Shown here: one piece after another, positions 44,998-54,496 of the stretch
Layout of the letters: each line of letters begins with the position of its first letter
Numbering within the stretch: position 1 is the first letter of the stretch
NCBI RefSeq assembly: GCF_024628725.1
Contig: NZ_CP102409.1
Span: forward strand, 1,211,001 to 1,275,000
DNA length: 64,000 nt
Direction of reading: 5' to 3'
Source: Ruegeria sp. YS9
GTDB lineage: Bacteria > Pseudomonadota > Alphaproteobacteria > Rhodobacterales > Rhodobacteraceae
Program-made: the position numbers and the translations under genes
The notes under the pieces: generated by a model
What the model saw: the letters and a program-made list of their open reading frames with translations, nothing else
Told to the model about the DNA's origin: nothing
The model's database searches: none

Positions 44998-46068
44998 CTA
45001 GCGCCCCTGAATGACCATCAGTTCACCGATGTTCTCGCGCGTGATGTAACCGATCATGCGACCACCCCGAGTGACCACAGCGATCGCCGGAGCGCCTTTG
45101 TGCAGATGTTCCAACACGGTCTCGAGGCCGGTGGTAAGCGAGACCGCGGGGACATCGGCATTCATGATCGAGGTGGCAGGTGCCGATCTGGGCTGATCGC
45201 CTGCGAGCGCGGCAAACAGTCGATCTCGGGTCACAAAACCAAGCAGAGATTGATCCGTATCCAACACAGGGAACTCGTGCTGCGTGGTGTGAATTACGGC
45301 TTGTGCTGCCGTGCTCAGCGTATCGTTGGGGGAGAGCGCGTGAAACTCGGTGATCATCGCATCCCGGGCCAGAACCCGGCGTGCCGCGGATCGCAGGGCG
45401 ACGTCCTGGCTTTCGGCGTTGGCGGCGATGAACACGAACACGGCGATGAGAACCAGAAACGGGTTGCCTGAGCTCAGCCCCAAAAACCCCAGACCCACCG
45501 CAACAATCTGACCTCCGACCGCAGCCACGCGTGTTGCTTTGACGCGATCCATGCGCAGGCACAGAAGGGCGCGGAATACGCGCCCTCCGTCCATGGGGAA
45601 GGCCGGGATCATGTTGAATACGGCCAGCAGAAGGTTGATGTAGGCCAACCTGTTCAGAAACCCGATGCCCGGTGAATCGATCTGGGAAAGCGTCTCGATC
45701 GGCAGTCCAGCACCAAAGGCGACCAGAATGACCCAGATCACGATGTTCACCGCCGGACCTGCAAGTGCCACCAAGACTTCTTGCAAAGGCTTTTCCGGCA
45801 TCCTTTCAAGCCGGGCCAACCCACCGATCGGCAACAGTGTTATGTCTGGGGTCTTGATTCCAAAGCGCCGCGCCATGAGAGCATGACCGAATTCATGCGC
45901 GACCACGCAGGCAAACAAGGCCAGAACAAACAAGAGGTTGTCTATGGCGGCCGGCAGGCCACCGGCGGAATAGGCCGCAAAGCCCACCCAGGCCAGAAGC
46001 AGAAAAAACGTGACATGGACCCTCAGTTCGGACCCGAGCAATCGGCCGAGAGAAAAGGACCATGTCAT
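44998..46068 (-). CDS. Site-2 protease-like M50 metalloprotease with CBS pair
   Basis: The 356-residue membrane protein has the zinc-binding HEFGH at 58-62 inside a membrane helix. The second motif NMIPAFPMDGGRVF (near 155) is also intact. Two CBS domains follow (about 235-350). Such proteases cut membrane-bound substrates; the CBS pair may sense nucleotides. The family is related to SpoIVFB. The substrate is unknown. It lies 18 bp after ssb in the same direction. Confidence 0.9.
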   Translation of the reverse strand: MTWSFSLGRLLGSELRVHVTFFLLLAWVGFAAYSAGGLPAAIDNLLFVLALFACVVAHEFGHALMARRFGIKTPDITLLPIGGLARLERMPEKPLQEVLVALAGPAVNIVIWVILVAFGAGLPIETLSQIDSPGIGFLNRLAYINLLLAVFNMIPAFPMDGGRVFRALLCLRMDRVKATRVAAVGGQIVAVGLGFLGLSSGNPFLVLIAVFVFIAANAESQDVALRSAARRVLARDAMITEFHALSPNDTLSTAAQAVIHTTQHEFPVLDTDQSLLGFVTRDRLFAALAGDQPRSAPATSIMNADVPAVSLTTGLETVLEHLHKGAPAIAVVTRGGRMIGYITRENIGELMVIQGR

Positions 46069-46086
46069 GTCGTGTCTCCGAATTGC

Positions 46087-46581
46087 CTAGAACGGAATCT
46101 CGTCGTCGTCGATTCCGCCCGATGCCGGAGCCGGTGCCGGGGAACTGGACGGGCCGCCGTAGGGGTCTCCGTACCCGCCGCCACCGGCCTGACCGCCGCC
46201 GTAACCACCGCCGCTGCCGCCGCCTTCACCGCGGCTGTCGAGCAAGGTCAATTCACCGCGGTAGGGGCGCAGAACAACCTCGGTTGTATAGCGGTCTTGC
46301 CCGGACTGATCCTGCCATTTGCGGGTTTCCAACTGACCTTCGATATAAACCTTGCTGCCTTTGCGCAGATATTGCTCTGCAATACGGGCCAGCGGTTCCG
46401 AGAAGATGGCGACCGAATGCCATTCCGTTCGTTCTCGGCGTTCGCCCGTGTTGCGGTCTTTCCAGGTCTCTGACGTGGCAATGCGCAGATTGCATACCTT
46501 TCCGCCGTTCTGGAACGACCGGACCTCGGGGTCGCGGCCAAGATTACCTACCAGAATGACCTTGTTGACTGAACCCGCCAT
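46087..46581 (-). CDS. ssb: Single-stranded DNA-binding protein
   Basis: The 164-residue protein has an OB fold ([20 protein letters not shown] to about 110), a flexible Gly-rich linker ([18 protein letters not shown]) and the acidic C-terminal tip DDDEIPF that recruits repair and replication partners. SSB coats exposed single strands. It is followed by the site-2 protease gene in the same direction. No LexA box was seen in the short upstream region. Confidence 0.97.
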   Translation of the reverse strand: MAGSVNKVILVGNLGRDPEVRSFQNGGKVCNLRIATSETWKDRNTGERRERTEWHSVAIFSEPLARIAEQYLRKGSKVYIEGQLETRKWQDQSGQDRYTTEVVLRPYRGELTLLDSRGEGGGSGGGYGGGQAGGGGYGDPYGGPSSSPAPAPASGGIDDDEIPF

Positions 46582-46784
46582 GAAAATCCTCGTTCTGTTT
46601 TCGCGTATGTGCGCCGAATCTGGCGCGACTTGTTCCGTGAGACCCTATACGGCCTGCATCATGGTTGAAAACAGTAGATACAACAGTGTTGGACAAGAGT
46701 CTTACTTTGGTCTTTACCAAGCTTTCATTTTTTGTGGGAATACCTATAATCCGACTGGTTTCTTATCGAGCAGGATAGGCATTG

Positions 46785-47363
46785 ATGCGTTCTTGGGTTG
46801 CTGGGTTTTCTGTAGTCTGCCTTGTGCTGGCCGTTTTGCCTGTGCAGGCGCAAACGCTGTCTACCAAAAGCCGCAAGGATATCTTCCTCAAGCAGTCCAA
46901 GATTCTGGATACCCGTGCGGCGACGCAGTATCGCGATTCCGCGCGGTTGAAACCCAAGACATCCCGTGCGCAGACCAGCAAGCGATATACAGGAAAGTAT
47001 CGCGGCCAGTATCTGGACCTGGCGAAACAGGCTGCCCGCCTTCACAACATTCCCGAAGACTTGTTCCTGCGCCTTGTGCAGCAGGAAAGCGGATGGAACC
47101 CGCAGGCGAAGTCTCACAAAGGTGCTCTGGGATTGGCGCAATTGATGCCTCAGACCGCCGAGCTTTTGGGGGTCAACCCGCATGACCCCAAGCAGAACCT
47201 CGAGGGTGGGGCCAGATACCTGTCCTGGCAGTATCGCAAGTTCAAATCCTGGCCATTGGCCTTGGCCGCCTACAATGCCGGCCCAAAAGCGGTGGAAAAG
47301 CATGGCGGCATACCGCCGTACAAGGAAACCCAGAACTACGTGAAGGTCATCTGGGGCGGTTAA
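46785..47363 (+). CDS. Lytic transglycosylase, SLT family
   Basis: From ATG 46785 (AGGATAGG site just upstream) the protein is 192 residues with a signal peptide (cleavage after VQAQ). A SLT domain (about 75-190) shows [14 protein letters not shown] with the catalytic Glu, [17 protein letters not shown] and [13 protein letters not shown]. It cleaves peptidoglycan glycan strands to anhydro-muropeptides. It is monocistronic, facing away from ssb. Confidence 0.9.
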   Translation: MRSWVAGFSVVCLVLAVLPVQAQTLSTKSRKDIFLKQSKILDTRAATQYRDSARLKPKTSRAQTSKRYTGKYRGQYLDLAKQAARLHNIPEDLFLRLVQQESGWNPQAKSHKGALGLAQLMPQTAELLGVNPHDPKQNLEGGARYLSWQYRKFKSWPLALAAYNAGPKAVEKHGGIPPYKETQNYVKVIWGG

Positions 47364-47460
47364 GCCCGATGCCGCGGCGCAGAACGTCCGGTTCTTGATC
47401 CGACGCAACCAGTCCAACTAACCTGCAAGGGTATCCTCCAGTAACTGGTGAGGCCGCCTC

Positions 47461-48423
47461 ATGCCTGCTGACCACCCTGAGATCCCGCAAGAAACGCTGG
47501 CCAACTGGCAGCAACTGGTTGATCTGGTCGCAGAGCTGGCGGATGTGCCTGCAAGCCTGATCATGAAAACCGACGCGCCGGATCATGCGGTGCTGATCAC
47601 CTCGGATCATCCCGAAAACCCATATCCGGTCGGCTTGAGTTTCCAGTTGAACCCCAAGCTGTATTGTCAGGGCGTCTTGCAGCGGGACGGAGAATTGGTG
47701 GTCAAGGATGCTGCATGCGATCCGGTTTGGGCCGACAATGACGATCTGGAACACGGGATGACATTTTACATCGGCCTGCCGCTGAAATGGCCCGATGGAT
47801 CGGTATTCGGAACGATTTGTGTTCTGGATCGCAAGCAGAACCGCCGTGCCTTGTTGTTCCGCGAAGGGCTGGCGCAGTTCGCACGCATGGTCGAGTCGGA
47901 TTTGGCTTTGTTGCAAGAGGTTTACCTGCGCCGCGCGCTGGAAGAAAAGCTCAACGAAACACTGGCGCAGCTTGAAACCCGTGTCGCGGATCGTACCCGC
48001 GAGTTGCAGGAAACCAACACGGCGCTGCGCGTCCTGCTGTCCAGTCTGGACGATGATCGCAAAAGCCGCGATCACGAAATAGTCGAACAGGTGCGCGGCC
48101 GGGTTTTGCCATATCTCGAAAAGGTCCGGGCGCAGCTTGCCGGGGACGAAGCGCAGTATGTCTATCTTGAACTGGCCGAGAAAAACCTGAACGAGCTCAC
48201 GTCTACACTGTCGGACAAACTGACAGATGCATTTGCAGTGATGACCCCGACCGAGATCGAGATTGCACAGATGGTCATGTTTGGAAAAACGACCAAAGAC
48301 ATTGCCAAAGCCCTGTCGCGGGAAACATCGACAATTGATTTTCACCGCAACAACATCCGCCGCAAGCTGGGGCTCGAAGGACGCGACCAGAACCTGCGCA
48401 GTCATTTGCTCTCGATTTCGTGA
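47461..48423 (+). CDS. GAF sensor with LuxR-type HTH output
   Basis: The 320-residue soluble protein has an N-terminal GAF domain (about 10-155, with GLPLKWPDGSVFGTICVLD). A coiled coil (about 158-200) follows, then a C-terminal helical part and a LuxR-like HTH (about 258-318, MTPTEIEIAQMVMFGKTTKDIAKAL and TIDFHRNNIRRKLGL). There is no receiver or kinase H-box, so it looks like a one-component regulator that binds a small ligand. A terminator follows, then the exported metallo-hydrolase gene, a plausible target. Confidence 0.82.
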   Translation: MPADHPEIPQETLANWQQLVDLVAELADVPASLIMKTDAPDHAVLITSDHPENPYPVGLSFQLNPKLYCQGVLQRDGELVVKDAACDPVWADNDDLEHGMTFYIGLPLKWPDGSVFGTICVLDRKQNRRALLFREGLAQFARMVESDLALLQEVYLRRALEEKLNETLAQLETRVADRTRELQETNTALRVLLSSLDDDRKSRDHEIVEQVRGRVLPYLEKVRAQLAGDEAQYVYLELAEKNLNELTSTLSDKLTDAFAVMTPTEIEIAQMVMFGKTTKDIAKALSRETSTIDFHRNNIRRKLGLEGRDQNLRSHLLSIS

Positions 48424-48425
48424 AT

Positions 48426-48467
48426 GCGGAATATGGGGTTTTACCCCACATTCCGCCCCCATTTTTT
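48426..48467 (+). terminator. Intrinsic terminator after the GAF-HTH gene
   Basis: GCGGAAT and ATTCCGC plus an inner TGGGGT/ACCCCA stem (one mismatch between) form a long hairpin with a 3-base loop, 2 bp after the stop codon. CCCCATTTTTT follows. It separates the regulator from the next gene. Confidence 0.85.
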
Positions 48468-48553
48468 CGGTCTGAGCCAATATGCCTTGGCTTGTTACCT
48501 TTGGCTGGGACGCGCGGAAAAACTGCGCGGGTCCAACAGAGAGGTACACGAAA

Positions 48554-49540
48554 ATGGATCGCAAAGATCTGAAACCAACCATCCTGAACGGGGACAAGGA
48601 TCATCTGGCGCCGGGGCTGTCGCGCCGGTCGTTCTTCATGGCGGCAGGCGCTGCCGGGGTCGGCGCGACCGCTTCTGTGCTGGGCGCACAACCGGCCCAG
48701 GCGCAATCTCAGGCGTGGCTACAGCCGGGCAACAACAACCATGTGATCGATCTGCAAGGCGCAACGGGTCAGGCCAGCACCGGGACGGTTGGTATCGACT
48801 ATTATGGTCATTGTGCGATCAAGATCACCTCGCCCAACGGGGCAACAGTGCTGTTTGATCCCTGGCGGGATGATCCGTCGGGCGCGTGGGGTCTTTGGTT
48901 CCGCAACGAATTCCCGCAAATCCCGGTGGACATCACCCTGTCGACCCATGCCCATTTCGATCACGATGCGATTGAACGTCCAAGCTCGACCATGGTGCTG
49001 GATCGGATGGTCGGCAATTTCGAGTTTGCTGACATCAAGATCACCGGCTTTGCCGACAAGCACGCCTGTGTCGCGCCGGGATGGTATGACTGGACCAATG
49101 CGCTGGCCGAGTTCGGCGTGGAAGCCTGCCCGCCGAACAACGTGGGCCACATGGATATGGTCGTCTATCTGGTCGAGACCGGCGGCATTCGAGCGCTGAT
49201 CTGGGGCGACAACCGCCACAACCCGCCGCAGGAGTTCTGGGACGCAATCGGTCAGGTGGATGTTCTGACCCTGCCGGTGGATGGCTCGGAACATATTCTC
49301 AGCTTCGATCAGGGCAACGACATCGTGTCCAAGCTCCAGCCCAAGGTGATCATCCCCACACATTACCTGAATGAGATCACGTCCTACACGCTGACCACTC
49401 TGCAATCTGCCGATGACTGGGTGAAGGGGCAGCAGAGCTACAGGATGCTCGACAGCGCCAGCCTTCAGCTTGAAGCCGGTGACATTGCCGGCATGAACCA
49501 GGAGTTCATGCATTTCGGCAACAACGTTTTGACCGGCTGA
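48554..49540 (+). CDS. Tat-exported metallo-beta-lactamase-fold hydrolase (UlaG-like)
   Basis: From ATG 48554 the protein is 328 residues. A twin-arginine signal (GLSRRSFFMAAGAAG, cleavage near AQAQSQ) precedes an MBL fold with the HxHxDH-type motif STHAHFDHDAIERP. Further metal ligands appear in NNVGHMDM, LIWGDNRHNP and VIIPTHYLN. Relatives include UlaG-like lactonases and RNase Z-like enzymes; the substrate is unknown. Tat export suggests it folds with its metal in the cytosol. It is convergent with the ABC importer operon. Confidence 0.86.
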   Translation: MDRKDLKPTILNGDKDHLAPGLSRRSFFMAAGAAGVGATASVLGAQPAQAQSQAWLQPGNNNHVIDLQGATGQASTGTVGIDYYGHCAIKITSPNGATVLFDPWRDDPSGAWGLWFRNEFPQIPVDITLSTHAHFDHDAIERPSSTMVLDRMVGNFEFADIKITGFADKHACVAPGWYDWTNALAEFGVEACPPNNVGHMDMVVYLVETGGIRALIWGDNRHNPPQEFWDAIGQVDVLTLPVDGSEHILSFDQGNDIVSKLQPKVIIPTHYLNEITSYTLTTLQSADDWVKGQQSYRMLDSASLQLEAGDIAGMNQEFMHFGNNVLTG

Positions 49541-49606
49541 CGAATTACCGGGTCACCACTCACGCCACTCCCAAGCGCCGTCTGTCTCCCCACAAATCAC
49601 GGCGCC

Positions 49607-49638
49607 AAAAAAGGGCCGGTTACTGACCGGCCCTTTCC
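49607..49638. terminator. Bidirectional terminator between the MBL gene and the ABC operon
   Basis: AAAGGGCCGGT and ACCGGCCCTTT form an 11-bp stem with a 5-base loop (stem at 49610-49636). Six As precede it on the plus strand, which is a T-run for the minus-strand ABC operon. Confidence 0.9.
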
Positions 49639-49655
49639 AAGGTTCAGAAACGGGT

Positions 49656-51743
49656 TTACTCCGCCGCGACTTTTATCACCGGCTCCATCCGGGCCAGAAT
49701 ACCCTCGGCCAGGTGACATTTCACCTGATGCCCATCTGCCAGCGTCTGCACCGGCGGCACATGCGATTCACACCGTCCGTCAGGCACTTCGGATTTCCAG
49801 CGGCACCGCGTCTGGAACGGGCAACCCGGTGGCGGGTTCATCGCCGAAGGAATATCACCATCCAGAACGATGTGCTGTTTCTCGACCGAGGTATCCGCAA
49901 TCGGAACCGCGCTCAGCAACGCTTCGGTGTAAGGGTGATAGGGCGGGGCAAAAACCTGATCCGTAGTGCCCAATTCCACAACATGGCCCAGATACATCAC
50001 CATGACCCGGTCGCTCAGGTAACGCACGATAGACAGGTCGTGACTGATGAACAGCAGCGTGGTTTTGTGCTCTCGCTGAATCTCCATCAACAGATCCGTC
50101 ACGGCGGCCTGAACCGACACATCCAGCGCCGAGACGGGTTCGTCCGCAACAACGATACGTGCATCGCCGGCAAAGGCGCGTGCGATACCTACGCGCTGTT
50201 TCTGACCACCCGACAGCTGTCGCGGCATTCTGTCCGCAAAGGCGCGCGGCAGCTTCACCAGATCAAGCAGTTCCAGCATCCGCTTCTTGCGCTCGGCCTC
50301 AGAGTTTCCGACACCGAAGATTTCCAGCGCCCGTATGATCTGACGGCCAACGGTCATCGACGGGTTCAGCGTGTCGAACGGGTTCTGGAAAACCATCTGA
50401 ACTTCGCCGATCGTCTTGGCATCGCGTTCTTCGATGGGCACCTGTTCGATGTTGCGGTTGTCCAGAAGGATCTGCCCGTCCGTGGCCGTCTCCAACCCCA
50501 TGAGAACCTTGGCGAAGGTGGACTTGCCGCAGCCGGATTCCCCCACGATGGCCAGTGTCTCGGATTCGTGCGCCTCGAAGCTGAGGGTTTCGTTGGCCTT
50601 CACCACCTTCTTCTCACCACCGCCAAACAAGGCATTTGCCGCAACCTCGTAATACTTCTTGAGATTGTCTATTTTCAGAACCGTTCGGCCGATGTCGCCT
50701 TTTTCTTTCTGATCGGCCAGCGCAAGTGGGGCGTTCCAGTCGATTTCCTGGAATTTAAGACACCGGGTGTGGTGCCGGTCATTGCCGGGCACCGCCTCCA
50801 TCAGGATGTCTTTCGCGTCACACCGACCCTCTTCGAAATAGTCGCAGCGCGGTCCGAAGTTGCAGCCCGGAGGCCGCTCGTGGGGCAATGGGAAGTTCCC
50901 CGGAATGGCCACCAAAGGACGCGAATTCTTGTCAGCGCCCGGCAGCGGGATCGAACGGAACAGCGCCTGTGTGTAAGGGTGCTGCATCTCGTCGAACACA
51001 TCCTTGATCGAGCCGCGCTCGACCGCTTCACCCGAATACATCACGCACAGACGGTCGCAGGTTTCCAGAACCAGCCCGAGGTTGTGCGAGATAAACAACA
51101 TCGAAGTGCCGTATTTCTTGCCCAGATCCTTGACCAGTTCGACCACAGCGGCCTCGACCGTCACGTCCAAAGCGGTTGTCGGCTCATCCAGGATCAACAG
51201 CGCCGGTTTCGACATCAGCGCCATCGCAATCACGATGCGCTGCTGCTGACCGCCCGACAACTGGTGCGGAAACGAATTCAACATGCGCTCGGGGTCCGGC
51301 AGGCGAACGTCCGTCACCACTTCCAGCGCGCGCGAATAAGCCTCTTCCTGACTTACACCTTCGTGGATCATCGGCACTTCCATCAACTGTTTGCCGATCT
51401 TCATCGCCGGGTTCAGCGAGGCCATGGGCTCCTGATAGATCATCGCGATTTCATTGCCGCGAATGTCGCGCAACTCCTCGCTCGACATCTTTGCCAGATC
51501 GCGGCCCTTGAACTTGATCGTGCCTCCGACGACGCGGCCGTTCTTGCCAAGATCCTGCATGACGCCCAGCGCCACGGTCGATTTACCGCAACCGGATTCA
51601 CCAACCAGCCCCACTGCTTCGCCGGGCTCTACGCTGACCGAGAAATCCATCACGGCGGGGATTTCCCGCAGGCGGGTAAAGAACGAGATGGACAGCTTGT
51701 CGATCTCCAGGATCGGGCCGTCATAATCCGCCATTTTGCTCAT
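49656..51743 (-). CDS. Dipeptide/oligopeptide-type ABC ATPase, two fused subunits
   Basis: The 695-residue protein is a head-to-tail fusion of DppD-like and DppF-like ATPases. The first half has P-loop GESGCGKST, signature QLSGGQQQR and HPYTQALFRSIP. The second repeats GESGCGKST, QLSGGQKQR and a matching C-terminal PYHPYTEALLSAVP. Each ends in a Cys-rich segment typical of peptide transporters (GCNFGPRCDYF, GCPFQTRCRW), which binds an iron-sulfur cluster in some relatives. It powers the importer made by the two permeases and the binding protein upstream. The gene lies 93 bp after the enlarged permease gene, across a palindromic element. Confidence 0.94.
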   Translation of the reverse strand: MSKMADYDGPILEIDKLSISFFTRLREIPAVMDFSVSVEPGEAVGLVGESGCGKSTVALGVMQDLGKNGRVVGGTIKFKGRDLAKMSSEELRDIRGNEIAMIYQEPMASLNPAMKIGKQLMEVPMIHEGVSQEEAYSRALEVVTDVRLPDPERMLNSFPHQLSGGQQQRIVIAMALMSKPALLILDEPTTALDVTVEAAVVELVKDLGKKYGTSMLFISHNLGLVLETCDRLCVMYSGEAVERGSIKDVFDEMQHPYTQALFRSIPLPGADKNSRPLVAIPGNFPLPHERPPGCNFGPRCDYFEEGRCDAKDILMEAVPGNDRHHTRCLKFQEIDWNAPLALADQKEKGDIGRTVLKIDNLKKYYEVAANALFGGGEKKVVKANETLSFEAHESETLAIVGESGCGKSTFAKVLMGLETATDGQILLDNRNIEQVPIEERDAKTIGEVQMVFQNPFDTLNPSMTVGRQIIRALEIFGVGNSEAERKKRMLELLDLVKLPRAFADRMPRQLSGGQKQRVGIARAFAGDARIVVADEPVSALDVSVQAAVTDLLMEIQREHKTTLLFISHDLSIVRYLSDRVMVMYLGHVVELGTTDQVFAPPYHPYTEALLSAVPIADTSVEKQHIVLDGDIPSAMNPPPGCPFQTRCRWKSEVPDGRCESHVPPVQTLADGHQVKCHLAEGILARMEPVIKVAAE

Positions 51744-51805
51744 TTTGCTTACTCCTCACCAAATGCGGGGGTCCCCTTCATCTGGCCAAAAATATCCCGG
51801 GGGGT

Positions 51806-51825
51806 CCGGGGGGCTGGCCCCCCGG
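51806..51825. repeat. GC-rich palindromic element between the permease and ATPase genes
   Basis: CCGGGGGG and CCCCCCGG form a perfect 8-bp stem with loop CTGG. It is flanked by GGCCAAAAATATCCCGGG (from about 51784). I recall similar sequences in Rhodobacteraceae intergenic regions, suggesting a repeated element, but this cannot be counted from one window. It could also stabilise or end the mRNA. Confidence 0.5.
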
Positions 51826-51836
51826 CCTCGATCACA

Positions 51837-53300
51837 TCAGTCCTTCAGGCTTTCCTCGCGAAGACCGTCAGCCAGCAGGTTCAGACCAAGAACCAGCGAC
51901 AGCAGGGCAAAGGCAGGAGGAAGGGCAGGGTGCAGGTAGATCGACAGCAGCTTGCGCCCCTCGTTGATCGTGGATCCCCAGTCCGGGCTCTCCGGCGGCA
52001 GGCCCAGTCCGAAGAAGCCCAAAGTCCCCAGAAGAATGGTGGTGTAACCGATGCGCAGACAGAAATCGACGATCAGAGGGCCACGGGCGTTGGGCAGGAT
52101 TTCCCAAAGCATGATGTACCACGGCCCTTCACCCCGGGTCTGGGCCGCAGCCACGTAATCGCGGGTTTTGATATCCAGTGCCAGGCCGCGCACGATACGG
52201 AAGACCGTGGGCGAGTTGACGAAGACCACCGAGACGAACACCACCAGAATACCGCCGGGGATATCGAACAGGTCCAGATAGGTCGGCAGGCCCCAGATCC
52301 GGTAGGCGTCGGTATTGATGATGTAGCCACCGGTCGAAATCAGCGACAGATACAGCCAGATCGCAACACCCAGAACACCGATCAGCAACGGTGTACGGAA
52401 ATTCGGGCGCGTGTAATAGCGTGAATTCAGCAATACGCCGATGAACAGGATCGGGAACACGAATAGCACGGCCGCCATATAGTTCGGCACCCCGGTCGCC
52501 ACGATTTCCGGCGTCACCAGCAGGTAGAACAGCAGGATCACCGGGAAGGCGAGGATCAGGTTGGCGAGGAAGGACAGGAACGTATCAAAACGTCCCCCAT
52601 AGTAGCCGGCGGGAAGCCCCAGCGTAATGCCGACCATGAAGGCGAACATCGTTGCCAGCGGTGCAATCTGCACCACAACCCAGGCCCCCTTGACCATCCG
52701 GCTGAATACGTCGCGCGCCAGATTGTCGCCGCCCAGAAGATACCAAGCATACTCGCCGTCCTCCAGATTCGGCAGAGGCGTTCCCGGCACTTTGTTCTTC
52801 ATGCCAGAGATCTGTGTCAGCGGGTCATGGGTCACGATCAGATCAAGCGCGCCGAAGATGCCGGTGAAGACCCAGAACATCACAAGGCCAAAGCCGATCA
52901 TTCCGATGGGACTGTCATACAGTTTGCCGTACAACCCCAACCGTCTTTTGAAGGCGATCGACATGGCGAACATGATGATCAGCGCGACCCATACAGGCAG
53001 GAATTGCTGGGAAATCGCGCCGATGATCCCTGCACCTGTGCCCATCAGGATGCCCAGCACCAGATAAGCCACGGCCAGTCCCAAGCTGGCAAGAAAACTA
53101 TAATACAGCGCAAGCTGGATCAATCCACGGACACCGCCGCCGGAACTGACGGATCCATCCGGATTCACGATAATCTGCCGTTCAGGCAAAAAGATACTGG
53201 CGATGATCCAGACCAGGATCGACAGGAAAAGTGCCGCCAGTGCAATCATCAGAAGCGGGTTCAGGAAGGCGATAGAGCCGGTCCAGGTTAGTGGTTCCAT
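51837..53300 (-). CDS. ABC importer permease, DppC-like, enlarged
   Basis: The 487-residue protein is far longer than a usual DppC (about 300). Its ABC permease core, with the EAA-type coupling segment (YVAAAQTRGEGPWYIMLWEILPN), lies in the C-terminal part. Extra membrane helices and linkers occupy the first 200 residues and a middle insertion near 275-320. The C-terminus FGLGLPPESPDWGSTINEGR and LLADGLREESLKD match oligopeptide permeases. It pairs with the DppB-like gene 13 bp upstream. The substrate is probably a peptide or an opine-like compound. Confidence 0.92.
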   Translation of the reverse strand: MEPLTWTGSIAFLNPLLMIALAALFLSILVWIIASIFLPERQIIVNPDGSVSSGGGVRGLIQLALYYSFLASLGLAVAYLVLGILMGTGAGIIGAISQQFLPVWVALIIMFAMSIAFKRRLGLYGKLYDSPIGMIGFGLVMFWVFTGIFGALDLIVTHDPLTQISGMKNKVPGTPLPNLEDGEYAWYLLGGDNLARDVFSRMVKGAWVVVQIAPLATMFAFMVGITLGLPAGYYGGRFDTFLSFLANLILAFPVILLFYLLVTPEIVATGVPNYMAAVLFVFPILFIGVLLNSRYYTRPNFRTPLLIGVLGVAIWLYLSLISTGGYIINTDAYRIWGLPTYLDLFDIPGGILVVFVSVVFVNSPTVFRIVRGLALDIKTRDYVAAAQTRGEGPWYIMLWEILPNARGPLIVDFCLRIGYTTILLGTLGFFGLGLPPESPDWGSTINEGRKLLSIYLHPALPPAFALLSLVLGLNLLADGLREESLKD

Positions 53301-53313
53301 AATCTCACCCTCC

Positions 53314-54360
53314 TTATGAAATGCGAATGCGCGGGTTGAGGTAAACGTAGCCGATATCCGAGATCAGTTGCGTTATCAGAACCACGAAGACCGACACGAC
53401 GGAAATCGCCAGCAGAAGCTGGATGTCGTTGTTCCCTGCGGCCTGCACCAGTGTCCAACCGAACCCCTTGTAACTGAACAGGGTTTCAACAATCACCACG
53501 CCGTTCAGCAGCCACGGGAACTGCAACATGATAACCGTGAACGGCGCGATCAGCGCATTGCGCAAGGCGTGTTTCATGACGATGTTCGGGAACGAGACAC
53601 CCTTCAGGCGCGCGGTTCGGATGTATTGCGCCGTCATCACTTCGGTCATCGAAGCGCGGGTCATCCGGGCGATGTAACCCATCCCGTACAGCGCAATGGT
53701 CAGAACCGGCAGGAAGAAGTTCTCGAATGTCGGGTTATCCATTGCTTGTGCCGCACTGCCCTTGAACCATTTCAGGCCAACGGTGGAAGAGGTAAAGACC
53801 GCGATGAAAATCACACCTGACACATACTCCGGCGTCGCCGTGGTGATGATCGAGAAAGTGGACAGTGAGCGGTCCAGAGCCGAGCCCTCGCGCATCCCCG
53901 CCAGAACACCGATGATTACAGCTGATGGAACCATCAAGATCAGGACCCACATCATCAGGCGACCGGTATTGCTCAAACGTTTGCCAATAACAACGCCCAC
54001 ATCTTCATGAGAGAAAGTTGAATATCCCCATTCGCCCTGAAGAACGCCACAGAACTTAGGTGTGTCCTCGACCGTCGATCCAGGTCTTGTACAGGTGCCC
54101 ACAAACTGGCCATCGTTCAGAGTGTTCTGGAACCCGGGCATCACGCCCAGCCATTGGCCGTATTTAACGAGTGTCGGTTGCAAGTAACCGCGGTTTTCCA
54201 ACCAGGCTTCGACCTGCTCATCCGACATACGCTGGTTGCCCTGCGTTTTCGCCAGCTTTTCAAGGTTCGGGTATAGGTTGGTCAGGAAAAAGACGACGAA
54301 TGTCAGACACAATGCCGTAAGCAGCATCACTCCGAACCGTCGTAGGATGAATAGTCCCAT
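53314..54360 (-). CDS. ABC importer permease, DppB-like
   Basis: The 348-residue protein has the N-terminal helix of DppB permeases (MGLFILRRFGVMLLTALCLTF). About five more helices and the EAA loop follow (YIRTARLKGVSFPNIVMKHALRN), and it ends DIGYVYLNPRIRIS. A longer-than-usual periplasmic loop (about 40-120) follows the first helix. It forms the transmembrane pore with the DppC-like permease. It is preceded by the binding-protein gene across a 136-bp gap holding a hairpin. Confidence 0.93.
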   Translation of the reverse strand: MGLFILRRFGVMLLTALCLTFVVFFLTNLYPNLEKLAKTQGNQRMSDEQVEAWLENRGYLQPTLVKYGQWLGVMPGFQNTLNDGQFVGTCTRPGSTVEDTPKFCGVLQGEWGYSTFSHEDVGVVIGKRLSNTGRLMMWVLILMVPSAVIIGVLAGMREGSALDRSLSTFSIITTATPEYVSGVIFIAVFTSSTVGLKWFKGSAAQAMDNPTFENFFLPVLTIALYGMGYIARMTRASMTEVMTAQYIRTARLKGVSFPNIVMKHALRNALIAPFTVIMLQFPWLLNGVVIVETLFSYKGFGWTLVQAAGNNDIQLLLAISVVSVFVVLITQLISDIGYVYLNPRIRIS

Positions 54361-54452
54361 GGTGGCCCCTGTTGTTCAGGTATTCCGCAGATCATTGGAC
54401 CATTTTCTGGCCTCGGACGTCCGACCCCGCGTCGGCAAGTCTGCGGCTGGAA

Positions 54453-54477
54453 AGGGGCGCCCGTGTCAGGCGCCCCT
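54453..54477 (-). terminator. Hairpin between binding-protein and permease genes
   Basis: AGGGGCGCC and GGCGCCCCT form a perfect 9-bp stem with a 7-base loop, 20 bp after the binding-protein stop in the minus direction. TTTCC follows. It is likely a partial terminator or mRNA stabiliser giving more binding protein than permease. Confidence 0.65.
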
Positions 54478-54496
54478 CGGGTGTGGATAGCAGCGC

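Noticed and set aside
49713..52424. A 903-codon open frame on the plus strand
   Set aside because: It lies opposite the fused ABC ATPase and permease, whose motifs are intact. The plus-strand translation has no recognisable domain and is typical antisense frame opening in GC-rich DNA.
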